Source: Anthopleura xanthogrammica (Eukaryota > Cnidaria > Anthozoa > Actiniaria > Actiniidae). Taken from it: 64,000 bases of DNA. Below, piece after piece: positions 36,833-49,292 of the stretch; position 1 is the first letter of the stretch; each line of letters begins with the position of its first letter. The DNA is taken from positions 15,411,291-15,475,290 of the forward strand of contig OZ025206.1 in NCBI GenBank assembly GCA_964019055.1, in the 5' to 3' direction. A model generated the notes under the pieces. That model made no database searches and was not told the origin of the DNA. It saw only the letters and a program-made list of their open reading frames with translations. Both the position numbers and the translations under genes were made by a program.

Positions 36833-38354
36833 CTTCGATGTGAAGGTACAGCTACCTTTCATGATATGGCACCGAGAACTGTGAATTACACTATTGGTAT
36901 ATTAATATGTTATTTTTTCTACTGTTAAAATGTAACCTAAAGAATTAATATGATTTCAAAAATATCAAAAATTATTTCATTAATTATGATTAATTCATTG
37001 ATTAATGAATTATTTCATTTTTCCCATAATAATTAATAGGTATTTGAATCGAAAATCTTATTTTGTTACAAATATACTGACCACAGATGGGAAAGTTCAG
37101 AGAGCCTGTAATATTACTCGGTCAGCGTAAACCTGCCTCTCAAATGCCCAACTTTACAGTACTTTTGGGATGCTTGAGGTCATGCGGACACCCATGTGTA
37201 CTTGCCAAACTGTCCTAGCTATGCCCATATAGGTTGCTTTTAATTTTTATTGTAAAATGCTTATTTTAATAAACCTTAAGTATAAGATATAGAATGAAAA
37301 CAATTAACCTGTGAAATATATATTAAACTAATACACTTTAGTACATGCTAATTCCATTGTTTTCTTTTGTGTCTATTTGACTATTACACTTTAACAAGCA
37401 ATTTTTATTTCGCTGGTTTAGAACGTGTAATGTATGTATGTGGATGTATGTATGTATCAAATTATGTAAGAGATAAATATCGAGAAAGGAGGCAATAGGC
37501 CATAAGAAGCCCAATACAAGGGCTTTCGGCTTTAATATTGCCAACATTTGAGGTATTTATCTGTCTTATTGTAAACCTAATGAGGTTTTCACAACATGGA
37601 AAATCCCAAGAGAAATTAATAGGGTGATAATGTTGACGCAACTCATCTTAGTGACCATGTGTAGATTATATATTAGCACTGTCACTGTCACTGTAACTTG
37701 CTCATCAGATACTTTGAGTTTGTAATGAGGAAATAATTCCTCGTAACAAATTCAAGGTATGTACCTAGATATTGACCTGCTACTAGGTTCAATATCTAGA
37801 TACATCCCTCATTAACTTATTCATCAGGATGACAATACATCCTGGTGAATAACAAAGAAAACTGTGTTAGGTACACAATAAGCATACATAAATGATTAAG
37901 TCTTTTAAAGTGCACATAATTATTTTTTTCGATACCTTCAAAAAAAAAGACGCCAAAATTATCGGTTTTATTAGCCTTTTTTTAGCGGTAGTAGGTTTGA
38001 GGGGATTTCTTAGCAGTTTTTTTAGCAGTTTTTGTAGCGGTTTTTGTAGCGTTTTTCGTAGCGGTTTTTTGTAGCAATTTTTGTAGCGGTTTTCTAATTT
38101 TAGCAGCTAGAGCTCAAACAAAAAAGAACATGCATGGAAATATAATGCCGTGAAGACCCCTGGGTAGTATTGCACAATTTTTGCATTTGGTACTCGACAC
38201 GGAAAGGACGGAGAAACGTGACACATTTCTTAGACTGGGCTGCCACAGGGAACCCAGTAAATAGGTGTATACTGGCAGAACCTAGAAGACCATAGAACCT
38301 AGTCCGACCGATTTAAACATATTCAGGAAACGTGATGAAATTTTAAAAAGTTTA

Positions 38355-38627
38355 CAGTCAAAACGGCTCAAGCGTAGCCCCCTAGATCCATTAATGAATT
38401 TATTATTCGAACATTGTAATCATTATTCACTTTGACTCCTAACTTGAAAATAAATTATCTACCTGAGAAAAACTCCCCAGAAAGGCATCCCTTAGAATCT
38501 TAGTGTGAAATGAATGTGAAGTTTGGAGTCTTCCGATTTTTTAATGAAAATTCAGAGTGAATAATCAACTTAATATTTGAATAATGAAATCATTAATGGA
38601 GCCTAGGAGGGTACGCTTGAGCCGTTT
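38355..38627. mobile_element. CAGTC-ended MITE, copy C, 3' end truncated
   Basis: It begins CAGTCAAAACGGCTCAAGCG after TA and ends ...GTACGCTTGAGCCGTTT, where the expected TGACTG terminus is missing. The interior matches copies A and B. It lies about 440 bp upstream of amidase copy 1, immediately before the duplicated upstream block. Confidence 0.75.
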
Positions 38628-38689
38628 AAAACAAACATTTTAATCCCTTAAATTAAGAGATCAGTATTAACCCCTATAGTACCCTATAT

Positions 38690-39066
38690 CATTTCAAGAA
38701 ATTTCAGCCAACAATTTCTGATTTCACTACAATTGAAAACCACTTATCAGTACTTGCACTATTTATATGCATTATTTAGAAATCATTATTAGAGAATATC
38801 TTGGCTTTCGCTTCCATCTTATGGCTCACCCAGATTCACGCCACGAAATATCATCAAATCTCACCCAACCCCCCCCCCCCCCTAATAAAGAAAATAAATA
38901 GCCATCTAACATGACGTAAATGTGTCACGCCACGCAGAAAGAGGTAATCGTAGGCAATACAGATTCATATCTCAGTACTTGTTTAAAAGTCTTCCTTTAG
39001 CTTGAAAGAGTGCACGTGGCCCTTTACAAAAGCTGAGTTATTTATTGTGTATCAGAGGAGCAGAGA
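38690..39066 (+). promoter_or_regulatory. Conserved upstream block of amidase copies
   Basis: The roughly 375 bases before the amidase start recur before copy 2 (from about 44350) and copy 3 (from about 51777), and in weaker form before copy 4 (from about 58465). Shared words include ACTATTTATATGCATTATTT, AAATATCTTGGCTTTCG-type, GTGCACGTGGCCC and TATCAGAGGAGCAGAGAATG next to the start codon. It probably holds the promoter and 5' UTR of the duplicated unit. The regulatory role is inferred from conservation and position. Confidence 0.45.
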
Positions 39067-42000
39067 ATGTCTGAGAAACCGTCCAAGCAAAGTAACCCAG
39101 GTAGGAAAAATGAACATCTGATGGCAAGAGAAAATAAACTCTTGTGATTGGCATACGCATGGACACAATTCATATCAACTGTAACATAGTATTGCTTATC
39201 AGTGCTTCTCGTCTCTATAGCTTAGAAGTTCAGTGTTATCTTACAGCTATTGTTTTATGTAGCATAAAGCTTAGGTGCTTTAGACACGTCGTAGACAGTC
39301 TGTTTTCATACACCGGCAAGAATTCAAAAGCGTGTATGTAAGGCCGTGTTTACCCTTAGACGTTTACTACGGTTTTAAAAAGTCGAGGTTTATTTTCATA
39401 GCCATAGTTCAAAGGTTACTTATTTACACATGATAAAATCATCGTAGTTGTGAAACTTAATACCGTCATGAAGAAAAGACGGCGCTGAATATAATTTTCG
39501 TGTGATGCAAATAAAAACACTCGCATTCCACGAAAAGAAAAGAAGCGATTTCTACCCATACTCCGTTTCGGTCCAGTCACGTAGTCGCGGAGCCGGTAAG
39601 CGACTACGTTTTTTCAAATGACTGTATACTATCTTCGCCGTCTTGTATGGTTAGATATTCTTGTTTCGGTCGAGGTATTTATTTATAAATAGAATGCATG
39701 TAAGCTGTAGGTCGATGATGAGTCTGGCTGGTAATGAAACCAGCAAAACCATAGTCAGTATAACCCCGGGGTTAGACCTCTTGCGTGACAAAACGTGACT
39801 TGTGGTCGAGGTTCATGCCGTTCATTAATATGTTTCCACAGTTAGCCCAAGCTGGGTTTCTGTGGTGTCATATTATAACAAAATGTATGGGGGATCTTTA
39901 AAAAACCTCAATAAAATCGTCAAAATGTAAAATAACGTAAAGAAATCTTAGCTGACCTTTGAAACTAGTTATACCTCTATCACCCTGTCTGGTTAGAATT
40001 CGTATTCAGCCAGTTTCAGTTTAGTGTTTTTTCCTCCTATAATATGACACCACAGAAACCCAGCTTGAGCTACCTTTGGTGTTTCCTGTTATTTTCAGAA
40101 GAAACGTATCGACACCCTGCCGTTCGTCCACCGAGTCTGGTCCGTCTCAATGAGATAGCTCACAGCCTCGATCTGGATTTGTCAGATGGAGAAATCAAGG
40201 AATTTCAAGGTTTGTAGTTGTTAGGATATTATTCACAGGATTCACATTTTCATCATTCCAAATGCTTTTATCCAGATGCAATAACTAAATCACTCAAGAC
40301 TACATATCAAAGGTTGTACGATCTGCCAGAGCCTAAGCTACCAGTAAAATATCCTCGCACCCAAGGTTACCGCCCGTCTGCCCAAGACAATCCATTGAAC
40401 GCCTGGTAGATATTTTTTTATGACTACTATAAATTCTTCTTGCATGTGAATGGCTCATTCCTGTATGTGAATGACTCTTACCGGTATGGGAGTGACTTCT
40501 ATTTTTCTTTAAATTGAGGTATTGGAGATGTGATATTTCCGGTGCTACAAGAGGAAAACTCCAGGGGAAAACTGTGGCCATCAAAGACAGCATTCCTGTA
40601 GCGGGTATCCCCATGATGAACGGATCTCGGATACTGGAAGGCTTTATCCCAGACATAGATGCGACAGTCATTACTCGTGTACTTGATCAAGGTGGACGCA
40701 TTCTTGGTAAAGCAACATGCGAGAACCTTTGTCGCAGTGGAGGCGGTTTTACATCTGCAACTGGACCTGTGCGTAACCCTGTGGATCGTACAAGGATGTC
40801 TGGAGGGTCGTCTTCTGGCTGTGCAGTTGTGGTGAGATAATAGTTTATTAGCTCCAGCGAACTACTTATATACAGTGGCTCCTTCGGGACCTTGCCTGTT
40901 GCCCCTTTGATATAGGCTGTCTGCTGAATGTATTGGAAGAAAATTGTGCAACTGTGTCAATAGCTGCCCGTTTAATGAAGGGTGTCGGGTCAATGCCCGG
41001 GCGGGGGTTAATGAGAGTCACTGTATCAATGTTTGTTGAAAACGGGAGTCTAAGAGGATCATCGAATCACACATCTCATAATGTCATGTCTATAATTACA
41101 AATGCAAAAGTTTTGTTTGTCGTGCGCCAAAAGTACAGAAGAGACTTTATGAAGCGACATGGCGGTTTTGTACAAGTCTTGCAATTGCCTCTACAAGTGT
41201 GGTTCAACCCACCCGCCATTATGATCATGCTGACAGCAATGCTTTATCGTTGATTTGATTTACTGAACCTATAGGTAGTTACAAGAGAGGTAGACATGGC
41301 TCTAGGAGGTGATCAGGGTGGATCTATTCGCATACCATCAGCTGCATGTGGTATTGTTGGGTTAAAACCAACATATGGGCTAGTTCCGTATACTGGTATT
41401 TCATCTATGGAAGCTACACTGGATCACACTGGACCCATGGCTAGGACTGTCTATGATACTGCACTACTGCTTGAGGTAAGTCCCGTCGTGGACATGCTAT
41501 TTTCCGTTGTTGTTGGATAAGGAAATAATTTGCTCGTGTTTTTCGCCCTATAATCCAAAGTGCCTGGTTCCAGAAAAGAATACAAAATGGTTGAGTTCAT
41601 TTTCTGTTTCATGTCATGCAGGCAATAGCTGGGTATGATGACAACTTGGACCCAAGACAGCCTCAAGGTTTGAAAGTATTACCATACACCAAACAGGTAT
41701 GCCAAGTCGTGAGTTCTCTTATTGTGCTTGTCGTCGTTTGATGATCGAGTTTTCCATATATTCCAGCTAACAGGTGACATCAAGGGTCTTCGTATTGGTC
41801 TTGTTAAGGAGGGTTTTGATCCCAGTTTCGAGCCAGACGTCAATCAGCTGGTCAAACAATCAGCAGAAAGACTTGGAGAAGTTGGTGCAGTTGTTGAAGA
41901 GGTGTCAATTCCTTGGCACCTGGACGGTAAGTAACAGCATATATCTGTATACCTGTTCACCTTGCTACGTGTGCTCTGATTAGTTTACACCCGGCTTCTC

Positions 42001-43920
42001 CAGTCAACGTAGCACGGTACTACTGTAAGAAAACTACAATGAAAACTTTAACTTGTTTCATTTTCCTTTCCATGTTACACAACAGCCTTGTCTGTGTTTG
42101 CTTAAGACTTTATTGTACTTCTCTTTCATGTCTTCATCACTTCTTGCGTGCTGTATTAGTTAACAGAGCACGAAAAAGCTGGTCTATATTTCTTGAATAA
42201 AGGAGTAAAAGTTTCATCTCTTTTGTAGGCAAATGTATTTGCACTGGTATATTCATGGAAGGATGTAACCGGACCATGATCGATGGTTATGGTATGTAGA
42301 TCACTCTCTTTAGGTACTCTTCTTTCGATTACTTGTTTACCACAAGATTACAAAACCTGACGGGCTCGTGTGAATATACCCTGGAAGTTGTGGAGCCGCT
42401 TCAATCCTCCCCTAAATCCATCCCTCCCCTAAATCCATCCCTCCCCTAAATCCATCCCTGGTGCTTTGACTTTACTTACAGGTTCTGGCACAAGTGCTCG
42501 TACATACTACGATACTCATGCACAACAAGCGATGGCACGTGGAATGAAGAGCCACCCTAATGACCATCCTGCTACAGTTACAATGTCACGATTAATGGCC
42601 AGGTACTGCCAGGTTGTTGTCTTGTATCTGGGATCATATTTGTAAACTGAATCATTTATTTGTGTACTACTGGCAAGTTGAATTTGTTTTTATCATTATC
42701 AAAACTTTTCATGGCTGGTCATTCTGCATATTGGCAGTATTTGTTTGAGATTGATCAGAGACATGGTAGAAGCTGGTAGGGCTAGAGCACTCGCCTCACT
42801 CCTGGGGTCTTGGGTTGATTCAGTTCCTCGACTCGCATCACATGTAGAACTGATTACCTGGGTCTCTCCTTTGATTCGAGGGTTTTCTTGGGTTCTCGGG
42901 TTTTCCTCAGTCCATTCAAAACCCAACAATTCTGTGATTTAACCGTGCCATGATGTAGATCAGCCAAAACGTTGTTATAGAGCTCAATAAAAAATAGGTA
43001 CTTGGTTTGTCAATTGGAGATTGTGCACTTCTTCTGTCCTTCTAGCTGTCTGTCTGCGACCTGCATAATTTTCTATTTCCAAAATTAATCCTACGAACTA
43101 AATTGGTATTAGGTACCTACATGAGGATTACCATGGAATCTTTTACAGCAAGTCACAGAATCTCAGCCGTGAATTAAAAAAAGCTTACGATGAAGCCTTT
43201 GAAAAGTACGACGTTATTATCATGCCAACGATTCCTAAGAAAGCTCCAAAGATTCCTCCGCCAAACCCATCATTGGCTGGTGAGTGCCGTTAATCATACA
43301 GGGTTTTTTATGTAATGAATATATACTAGTTACACAATAATTATGGTTTCGAGTGGCATTGTTTTTTTAGTAGAGCAGATTTCGTATGAGTGTAAAAAGT
43401 CACGGTACACGGCGCGGCGCGAACACGGCACCGAATGTTCAATGTTTTCGTACAAGGCACTAACAAGGACACGGCAACACGCCTTGGATGGGCGGAGAGG
43501 GAGGGGCGAGTTTAAAGCGGCATGCTACTAGGCTCAAACTGAATATCCACGCACAGGAATCCTAAAAACTCGTCTCTACTGAGACTGGAGGGGAAAATGG
43601 GACTCTCTCGCAGTCTATCCTTTCCCCGCCTTGTCCTATCAGCCTTTGCCGTCTCAATGTGCTCCTGTGTTGGCAAGTCTTCCATTAGCTTACATAGCAC
43701 AATCCTTTGTTTTCTCTTAGAATATCTGGAAGCGGCGTTTGGATGGAATCCCAACGCGTGCCCATTTAACGTGACTGGTCACCCGTCCCTCACCATCAAC
43801 GCGGGATTTTCTGAGGGATTACCTGTCGGGATGATGATCACTGGGAAAATGTTTGACGAGTCTACTGTACTGAACGTAGCCTATGCCTACGAGAGGATAC
43901 GAGATGGAATCAAGCAATAA
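39067..43920 (+). CDS. Amidase-signature hydrolase, tandem copy 1 (524 aa)
   Basis: Eleven exons: 39067-39100, 40099-40209, 40276-40405, 40519-40831, 41275-41475, 41622-41696, 41767-41926, 42229-42291, 42482-42602, 43113-43279, 43721-43920; 1575 nt in phase throughout. The amidase-signature triad is K114 (TVAIKDSIP), S189 (SGGSSSGC) and S213 ([11 protein letters not shown]). The spacings of 75 and 24 residues equal those of fatty-acid amide hydrolase. Length and motifs such as [45 protein letters not shown] and [14 protein letters not shown] are closest, from memory, to bacterial wide-spectrum amidases of nitrile pathways (about 520 residues), more than to vertebrate FAAH. The expected reaction is hydrolysis of small amides to acid and ammonia. 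No signal peptide or membrane segment is visible, so it is probably cytosolic. It is first of four head-to-tail copies. Confidence 0.9.
39838..40079. mobile_element. MITE in intron 1 of amidase copy 1
   Basis: A 242-bp palindromic insert. The left arm has CCCAAGCTGGGTTTCTGTGG and TGTCATATTATA; the right arm has TATAATATGACACCACAGAA and ACCCAGCTTGAGCTA. It is flanked by TGTTTCC (39831-39837 and 40080-40086). Copies 2 and 3 keep the empty site (...TTAATGTGTTTCCTGTGATTTG...). Eight-base-class duplications suggest a hAT-like MITE, though only seven bases match exactly. Confidence 0.8.
42755..42985 (+). mobile_element. SINE-like element in intron 9 (copy 1)
   Basis: It begins near GAAGCTGGTAGGGCTAGAGC, a tRNA-like head with GGTCTTGGGTTGATTC about 30 bases later, followed by a TTGATTCGAGGGTTTTC body and a tail that matches the 57-bp minisatellite unit of 3187-3422. 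The same element is at the same place in copy 2 (50101-50285), so it predates the split of copies 1 and 2. Copy 3 has a different repeat there. Confidence 0.55.
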
Positions 43921-44041
43921 TATTAAGCAATAATATTAAGCAATAATATTAAGCAATAATAGTAATTTTTTAATGCAGTTGGAAGTCCTGCAGGAAATAA
44001 TGATGCCAATGAAATATGCATTTTTAGAAACTTCAGTGTTC

Positions 44042-44240
44042 ATAGAGTAGGGGGGGGGGGGGGGGGGTGAAATTTCAAGATGATAGGTGCTTGTATGTTA
44101 GAACTGCATGCAGCTGTCCAAAGTCAATGGGGTGAGAAATAGAAAAACTGTAGGCAGCCTTCTTAAGGGATCAGTATATAGACCCCTCGCAGCACGTCGG
44201 AATGCAGCTGAATTTGGAGGTCAAACCACTAGGTTCCAAT
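44042..44240. repeat. Poly-G run and half MITE between amidase copies 1 and 2
   Basis: A run of about 18 G (44050-44067) is followed by half of a TATAGACCCC-family MITE (44178-44240, AATTTGGAGGTCAAACCACT). The same block with a much shorter G run (6 G at 51621-51626) lies after copy 2. It is part of the duplicated intergenic spacer. Confidence 0.7.
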
Positions 44241-45232
44241 TCTCGCCTGCGGCTCGGTTTTACACAACAGCTCTCGACTTCTCCCAAACTTCCCTCTTGT
44301 TTATATCAGGCTATGTAAACACGGCAAACGTTTTCTATTTGTTAAATATCATTTCAAGTAATTTCAGCCAACAATTTTTGATTTCATACAATGGAAAACC
44401 ACTTATCACTACGTGCACTATTTATATGCATTATTTAAAAATCATAGATAGAAAATATCTTGGCTTTCGCGTCCATTTTACCCAGATTCATGCCACGAAG
44501 CAGAAATATCCCAAATGCATAAATAAATAGCCGACTAACGTGACGTAAATGGGTCACGCCACACAGAATCTGCACTTTAGCATGTAAGTGTGCACGTGGC
44601 CCTTTACCAAAGCTGCATAACTTTGCCGGTCCAAATACTTCTTGAAAAAGTTGGGTTATTTATTATAGTGTGTATCAGAGGAGCAGAGAATGTCTGAGAA
44701 ACCCACCAAGCAAAGTAACCCAGGTAGGAGAAAAGAACATCTGTTGGCAAGAGTGAACTCTTGTGATGGGATGTAACATAGAAAATGCTTCTCAGTGCTT
44801 CTCGTCTCCATAGCTTAGTCTGTTTTCATCTGGCAAAAATTCAAAAGCGTGTATGTGTGACGGATTTGGCGACTATTGTCACTGGTCCCACGGGTGCAAA
44901 TATATGAGAACATATTTGCATTTCGGATAACTTCTCTTTCAACCTTGAAGCTGGTCGAACGTGTCTCCTCTGCTCCTTTACCAAAGGCTACACAACAGGC
45001 TAGTTCTTCTCACTGTTCTCGATCATGGGCAAGTAATGTCGGCGAATTGGTTAGGTCAGTGTTACCTATCTATCTTCGCAGTCTTGTATGGTTAGAATGC
45101 AAGTAAGTTATAGGTCGGTGATGAGTCTGGCCGGTAATAAAACCAGCAAGACCATAGTTATATTAAATAAGGTGACCCCGGGGTTTAGACCCTTTGCGTG
45201 ACTTGTGGTCGAGGTTCATAAGTTCTAATTTA

Positions 45233-46184
45233 GTCAGGTCTGTTAGCGACAAAAATAGCAAAGATCGTGCACTTTTGAGTACAAGCACCAAACTTGGCAC
45301 AAATGTTCGTTGGGGCATACTAAACAGATTTAGGGGTGGGTGCCAAAAAATGGCGGTCAGGGGGAGGCACGCCACATTCTCAATTAGATGGTTAAATTTC
45401 ATCAAAATTTATGTGAAACAAAAAACTTTCCTTCAAGTTTTAACTCTAACATGGAAGAGTTGTTTAAAAAAAGTCAGAATGACGTTTACAGTTTTTTGGT
45501 ATCTCGTTTTGTTGCAGAGAGATTAAAAGTTTTCCAAATATGCAAATTAGCGAATGATGACGTAATCAGTCATAAAATGATGTATATATCGGTAGAAATA
45601 AGACTGAAATGATCCACTCTATGACCATAGGGGATAATTCTTACAGCCATTTCTTCATCAATTCTAATTAGAAAGAGTTATTTTGTAATTTTGTTTAAAA
45701 TAGCTGTCTGGGCACAGTTTTCTTTCAATTGTAAGTACTTAAAGCTTTGCTCATGTGTCTCTTTTAAAAAGTATATTAATCATGTGAAGTTTTAATCATT
45801 TTGTCTTATTTTTACCGAGAAATTCTTTATTATATGTTTTGTAAACTGACTCTGTCCAGCCAATGAACTCATCATTTGCTAATTTGCATATTTAGAAAAC
45901 TTTTGATATCTCTGCAACAAAAAAAGATATCAAAAAATTGTAAACGCCATTCTGACTTTTTTAAACAGCACTTCCATGTTAGCGCTAAAACTAGAAGGAA
46001 ATCTTTTTGTTTCATATAAATTTTGATAAAATTTATCCATCTAGTGGAGAGAGTAACGTGCCTCCCCCCAACCACCATTTTTGGCACCCACCCCTAAATC
46101 TGTTTAGTATGTCCCAACGAACATTTGTGCCAAGTTTGGTGCTTGTACTCAAAAGTGCACGATCTTTTCGCTAACAGACCTGAC
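45233..46184. mobile_element. Large fold-back element in intron 1 of amidase copy 2
   Basis: A 952-bp insert with inverted arms of about 330 bp. The ends are GTCAGGTCTGTTAGCGA and CGCTAACAGACCTGAC; inner shared words include CCAAACTTGGCACAAATGTT, AAACAGATTTAGGGGTGGGT and ATATGCAAATTAGC. Amidase copy 3 shows the uninterrupted site (TTCTAATTTACAAGTACAAA). Short frames in the arms (up to 110 codons) mirror each other and are not genes. The stem-loop centre (about 45600-45850) is AT-rich unique sequence. Confidence 0.85.
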
Positions 46185-46947
46185 TATTACAAGTAAAAAT
46201 TTGTGCGGAGACCCATGTTTATAAAGTGCATGCCGTTCATTAATGTGTTTCCTGTGATTTGTAGATGAAACATATCGACACCCTGCTGTTCGTTCACCGA
46301 GTCTGGTCCGTCTCAATGAGATAGCTCACAGCCTCGATCTGGATTTGTCAGATGGAGAACTCAAGGAATTTCAAGGTTTGTAATTGTTAGATTATTATTA
46401 TTATTTCCTGACAGGATTCACGTTTTCATCATTCCCAATGCTTTTATGCAGATGCAATAACTAAATCACTCAAGACTACATATCAAAGGTTGTACGATCT
46501 GCCAGAGCCTAAGCTACCAGTAAAATATCCTCGCACCCAAGGTTACCGGCCGTCTGCCCAAGACAATCCATTGAACGCATGGTAGGTATTCATCACCAAC
46601 ATTGCATATACAGACATTATAAATTCCATTTCCATCTGTGAGTAACAGCACCCTGTGCTTCAGGGCTTAATAAGATTGAAAGTTTCTTATCACAATAATG
46701 TGACTGCTTCCTGCATCATGGGCGTGACCCCTTCCTACATGAGCGTGACTCCTTCCATGTTATTGACCACTTCTTGGTATTTTTTCTGTTGAGGTATTGG
46801 AGATGTGATATTTCCGGTGCAGCAAATGGAAAACTCCAGGGGAAAACTGTGGCCATCAAAGACAGCATTCCTGTGGCGAGTATCCCCATGATGAACGGAT
46901 CCCGGATACTGGAAGGCTTTATCCCAGACATAGATGCGACAGTCGTA

Positions 46948-47793
46948 TCAAACAATTAAGAAAGTTTCTCCTAAGATTGCACTTTTGAATAGACTTACAA
47001 GTTTCCTAGCTACCAAGATCCTGTTAAGAATATATAAACAAACCATACTGCCAGTACTGGACTATGGATCTGTTGTGTGGCATGATTGTAATAAATGCCT
47101 ATCAGAAAAGATTGAGAAAATACAAAATCAAGCAATGAGAGTAATTCTAAGGGCCAACAGAACAACATGCACTCAAGATATGAGAAATACATTGGGTTTA
47201 CTGACATTATTTAATAGGAGGAGATTCCTCAGATTCATATATATTTTCAAGATAATTAACAACCAGAGCTGCCCAATTCAGTTACAAGGGTTATTAACTC
47301 AAAGAAAACAGCTCCACGGCAGAAGCTTAAGAGACAAGCGAAATCTGAATATAAGAAGTACAAAGACTTCAGTTGGACTGAAAACCTTTGAGGTTGCAGC
47401 TTCCAGTGATTGGAACAATTTACCACTAAATATTAAGAAAATAACATCATTATCTACTTTTAAAAGAGAATTATATAAATATCTAAGGCAAAATGATATT
47501 GAAAATCATAGATGCACAGTGTAAACCATTAGACAATTTTATTCATTTATTTATTTATTTTATTTTAATTAAATTTTGAATGCTTAGGGATTGGGACTGG
47601 GATTGGGACTAGGATTAGAGGGTTATTTAATGAAAATAAATCTATATCAGTTTTTTATATCTTATATTATATTTTATATTTACAATTATAGTTATATTTA
47701 GCTACACTGGACATCTTGTTAAGACCAGTGTTTCTTAATACTGATAGATTTTTCCAGTTTAAATAAAGTATTTATTATTATTATTATTATTAT
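46948..47793 (+). mobile_element. 5'-truncated non-LTR retrotransposon (LINE)
   Basis: The coding part to 47524 encodes about 190 residues of the C-terminal end of a LINE reverse-transcriptase ORF. It includes the hallmark ILLRIYKQTILPVLDYGSVV and W, followed by KIEKIQNQAMRVIL and a LGLLTLFNRRRFLRF-type region, as seen in L2/CR1/Rex-like elements. After the stop there is about 270 bp of 3' UTR ending in an (ATT)n tail (47772-47793). The 5' part, including the endonuclease and catalytic RT core, is missing. It inserted into exon 4 of amidase copy 2 in the sense direction. No clear target-site duplication is seen, and one target base is missing. Confidence 0.87.
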
Positions 47794-47993
47794 CCCGGGT
47801 ACTTGATCAAGGTGGACGCATTCTTGGTAAAGCAACATGTGAGAACTTTTGCTGTAGTGGCGGGAGTTTAACGTCTGCAACTGGACCTGTGCGCAATCCT
47901 GTAGATCGTACACGGATGTCTGGAGGATCGTCTTCAGGCTGTGCCGTTGTGGTGAGTACTAATACTATGAATAGCATCTTTCAACAACCAAAT

Positions 47994-48133
47994 CTATAGA
48001 CCACTTGCAGCACATCGGAATGCAGCTCAATTTGGAGGGCAAAACAATAGGTTCCAATTCTCAGGAGATTGGATCTCTTTTGTTTTGTCCTCCAAATTGA
48101 GCTGCTTTGACGTCACGTGAAAGGGGTCTATAT
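47994..48133. mobile_element. TATAGACC-family MITE in intron 4 of copy 2
   Basis: The ends TATAGACCACTTGCAGCAC and TCACGTGAAAGGGGTCTATA enclose the inverted core AGCTCAATTTGGAGGGCAAA / TTTGTCCTCCAAATTGAGCT. The same insertion is at the orthologous place in copy 4 (61327-61464), and is absent from copies 1 and 3. It marks the shared copy 2/copy 4 segment. Confidence 0.85.
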
Positions 48134-49292
48134 TGGCTAAAATTTAACGAATGTGATATAACTTATCAAAAACAATTCGCACTAACTGTGTTGTGGCTGC
48201 AATGAGAGAATTCAAGTGTGATAAAACTGTAAAACTTTAATCTTAGATTTCAGTCTTCTAGTTTTTTCTTCAAAGAACTAGATGACATTTAAGACCGGAC
48301 AGCTTGATTATTGATGTGTAGAAATTCTAGAGTGGCGTTATCGATCTTAAAATAATGAGATTTTCAGCAAGAAAAAAAGGAGGTTTGAAGGCTACAGCGT
48401 TAGAAATCTTCCGTAGAAGCCCACCTGTCGTAAAATTTTTAGTATGAAAATGTGTTAACATTTTTGATGTGTTTGTTTTCTTGATATCCCTCAGGTAGCT
48501 ACAGGAGAGGTAGACATGGCTATAGGAGCTGATCAGGGTGGATCTATTCGTATGCCTTCAGCTGCATCTGGTATTGTTGGGTTAAAACCAACATATGGGC
48601 TGGTTCCATATACTGGTATTTCATCTATGGAAGCTACACTGGATCATACTGGACCCATGGCTAGGACTGTCTATGATACTGCACTACTTCTTGAGGTAAG
48701 TCCCGTCGTGGACATGCTATTTTCTCATTGTTGTTGAATAAGGAACGAATTTGATCGTGTTTTTCGCCCTATAATCCAAAGTGCCTGGTTCCAGAAAAGT
48801 GGTTGAGTTCATTTTCTGTTTCATGTCATGCAGGCAATAGCAGGGTACGATCACAACTTGGACCCAAGACAACCTCAAGGTTTGAAAGTATTACCATACA
48901 CCAAACAGGTATGCCAAGTCGTGATTTCTCTTATTGTGCTTGTCGTCGTTTGATGATCGAGTTTTCCATATATTCCAGCTAACAGGTGACATCAAGGGTC
49001 TTCGTATTGGTCTTGTCAAGGAGGGTTTTGATCCCAGTTTCGAGCCAGACGTCAATCAGCTGGTCAAACAATCAGCAGAAAGACTTGGAGAAGTTGGTGC
49101 AGTTGTTGAAGAGGTGTCGATTCCTTGGCACCTGGACGGTAAGTAACAGCATATATCTGTATACCTGTTCACCTTGCTACGTGTGCTCTGATTAGTTTAC
49201 ACCCGGTTTTTTAATTCAACGTTGCATGGTACTACTGTAAGAAAATTACAATGAAAACTTTAACTCGTTTCATTTTCCTTTCCTTGTGAGAC

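Noticed and set aside
39067..43920. Vertebrate-type FAAH identity for the amidases
   Set aside because: The triad spacing agrees, but there is no N-terminal membrane helix, and the remaining motifs fit bacterial nitrile-pathway amidases better.
45194..45612. Frames of 74-110 codons in intron 1 of amidase copy 2
   Set aside because: They lie in the arm of the 952-bp fold-back element and are mirrored in the opposite arm (45872-46087).
46934..47524. LINE open frame as an independent host gene
   Set aside because: Its first codons lie in amidase exon 4; it has the truncated reverse-transcriptase C-terminal region and an (ATT)n tail typical of a dead LINE copy.
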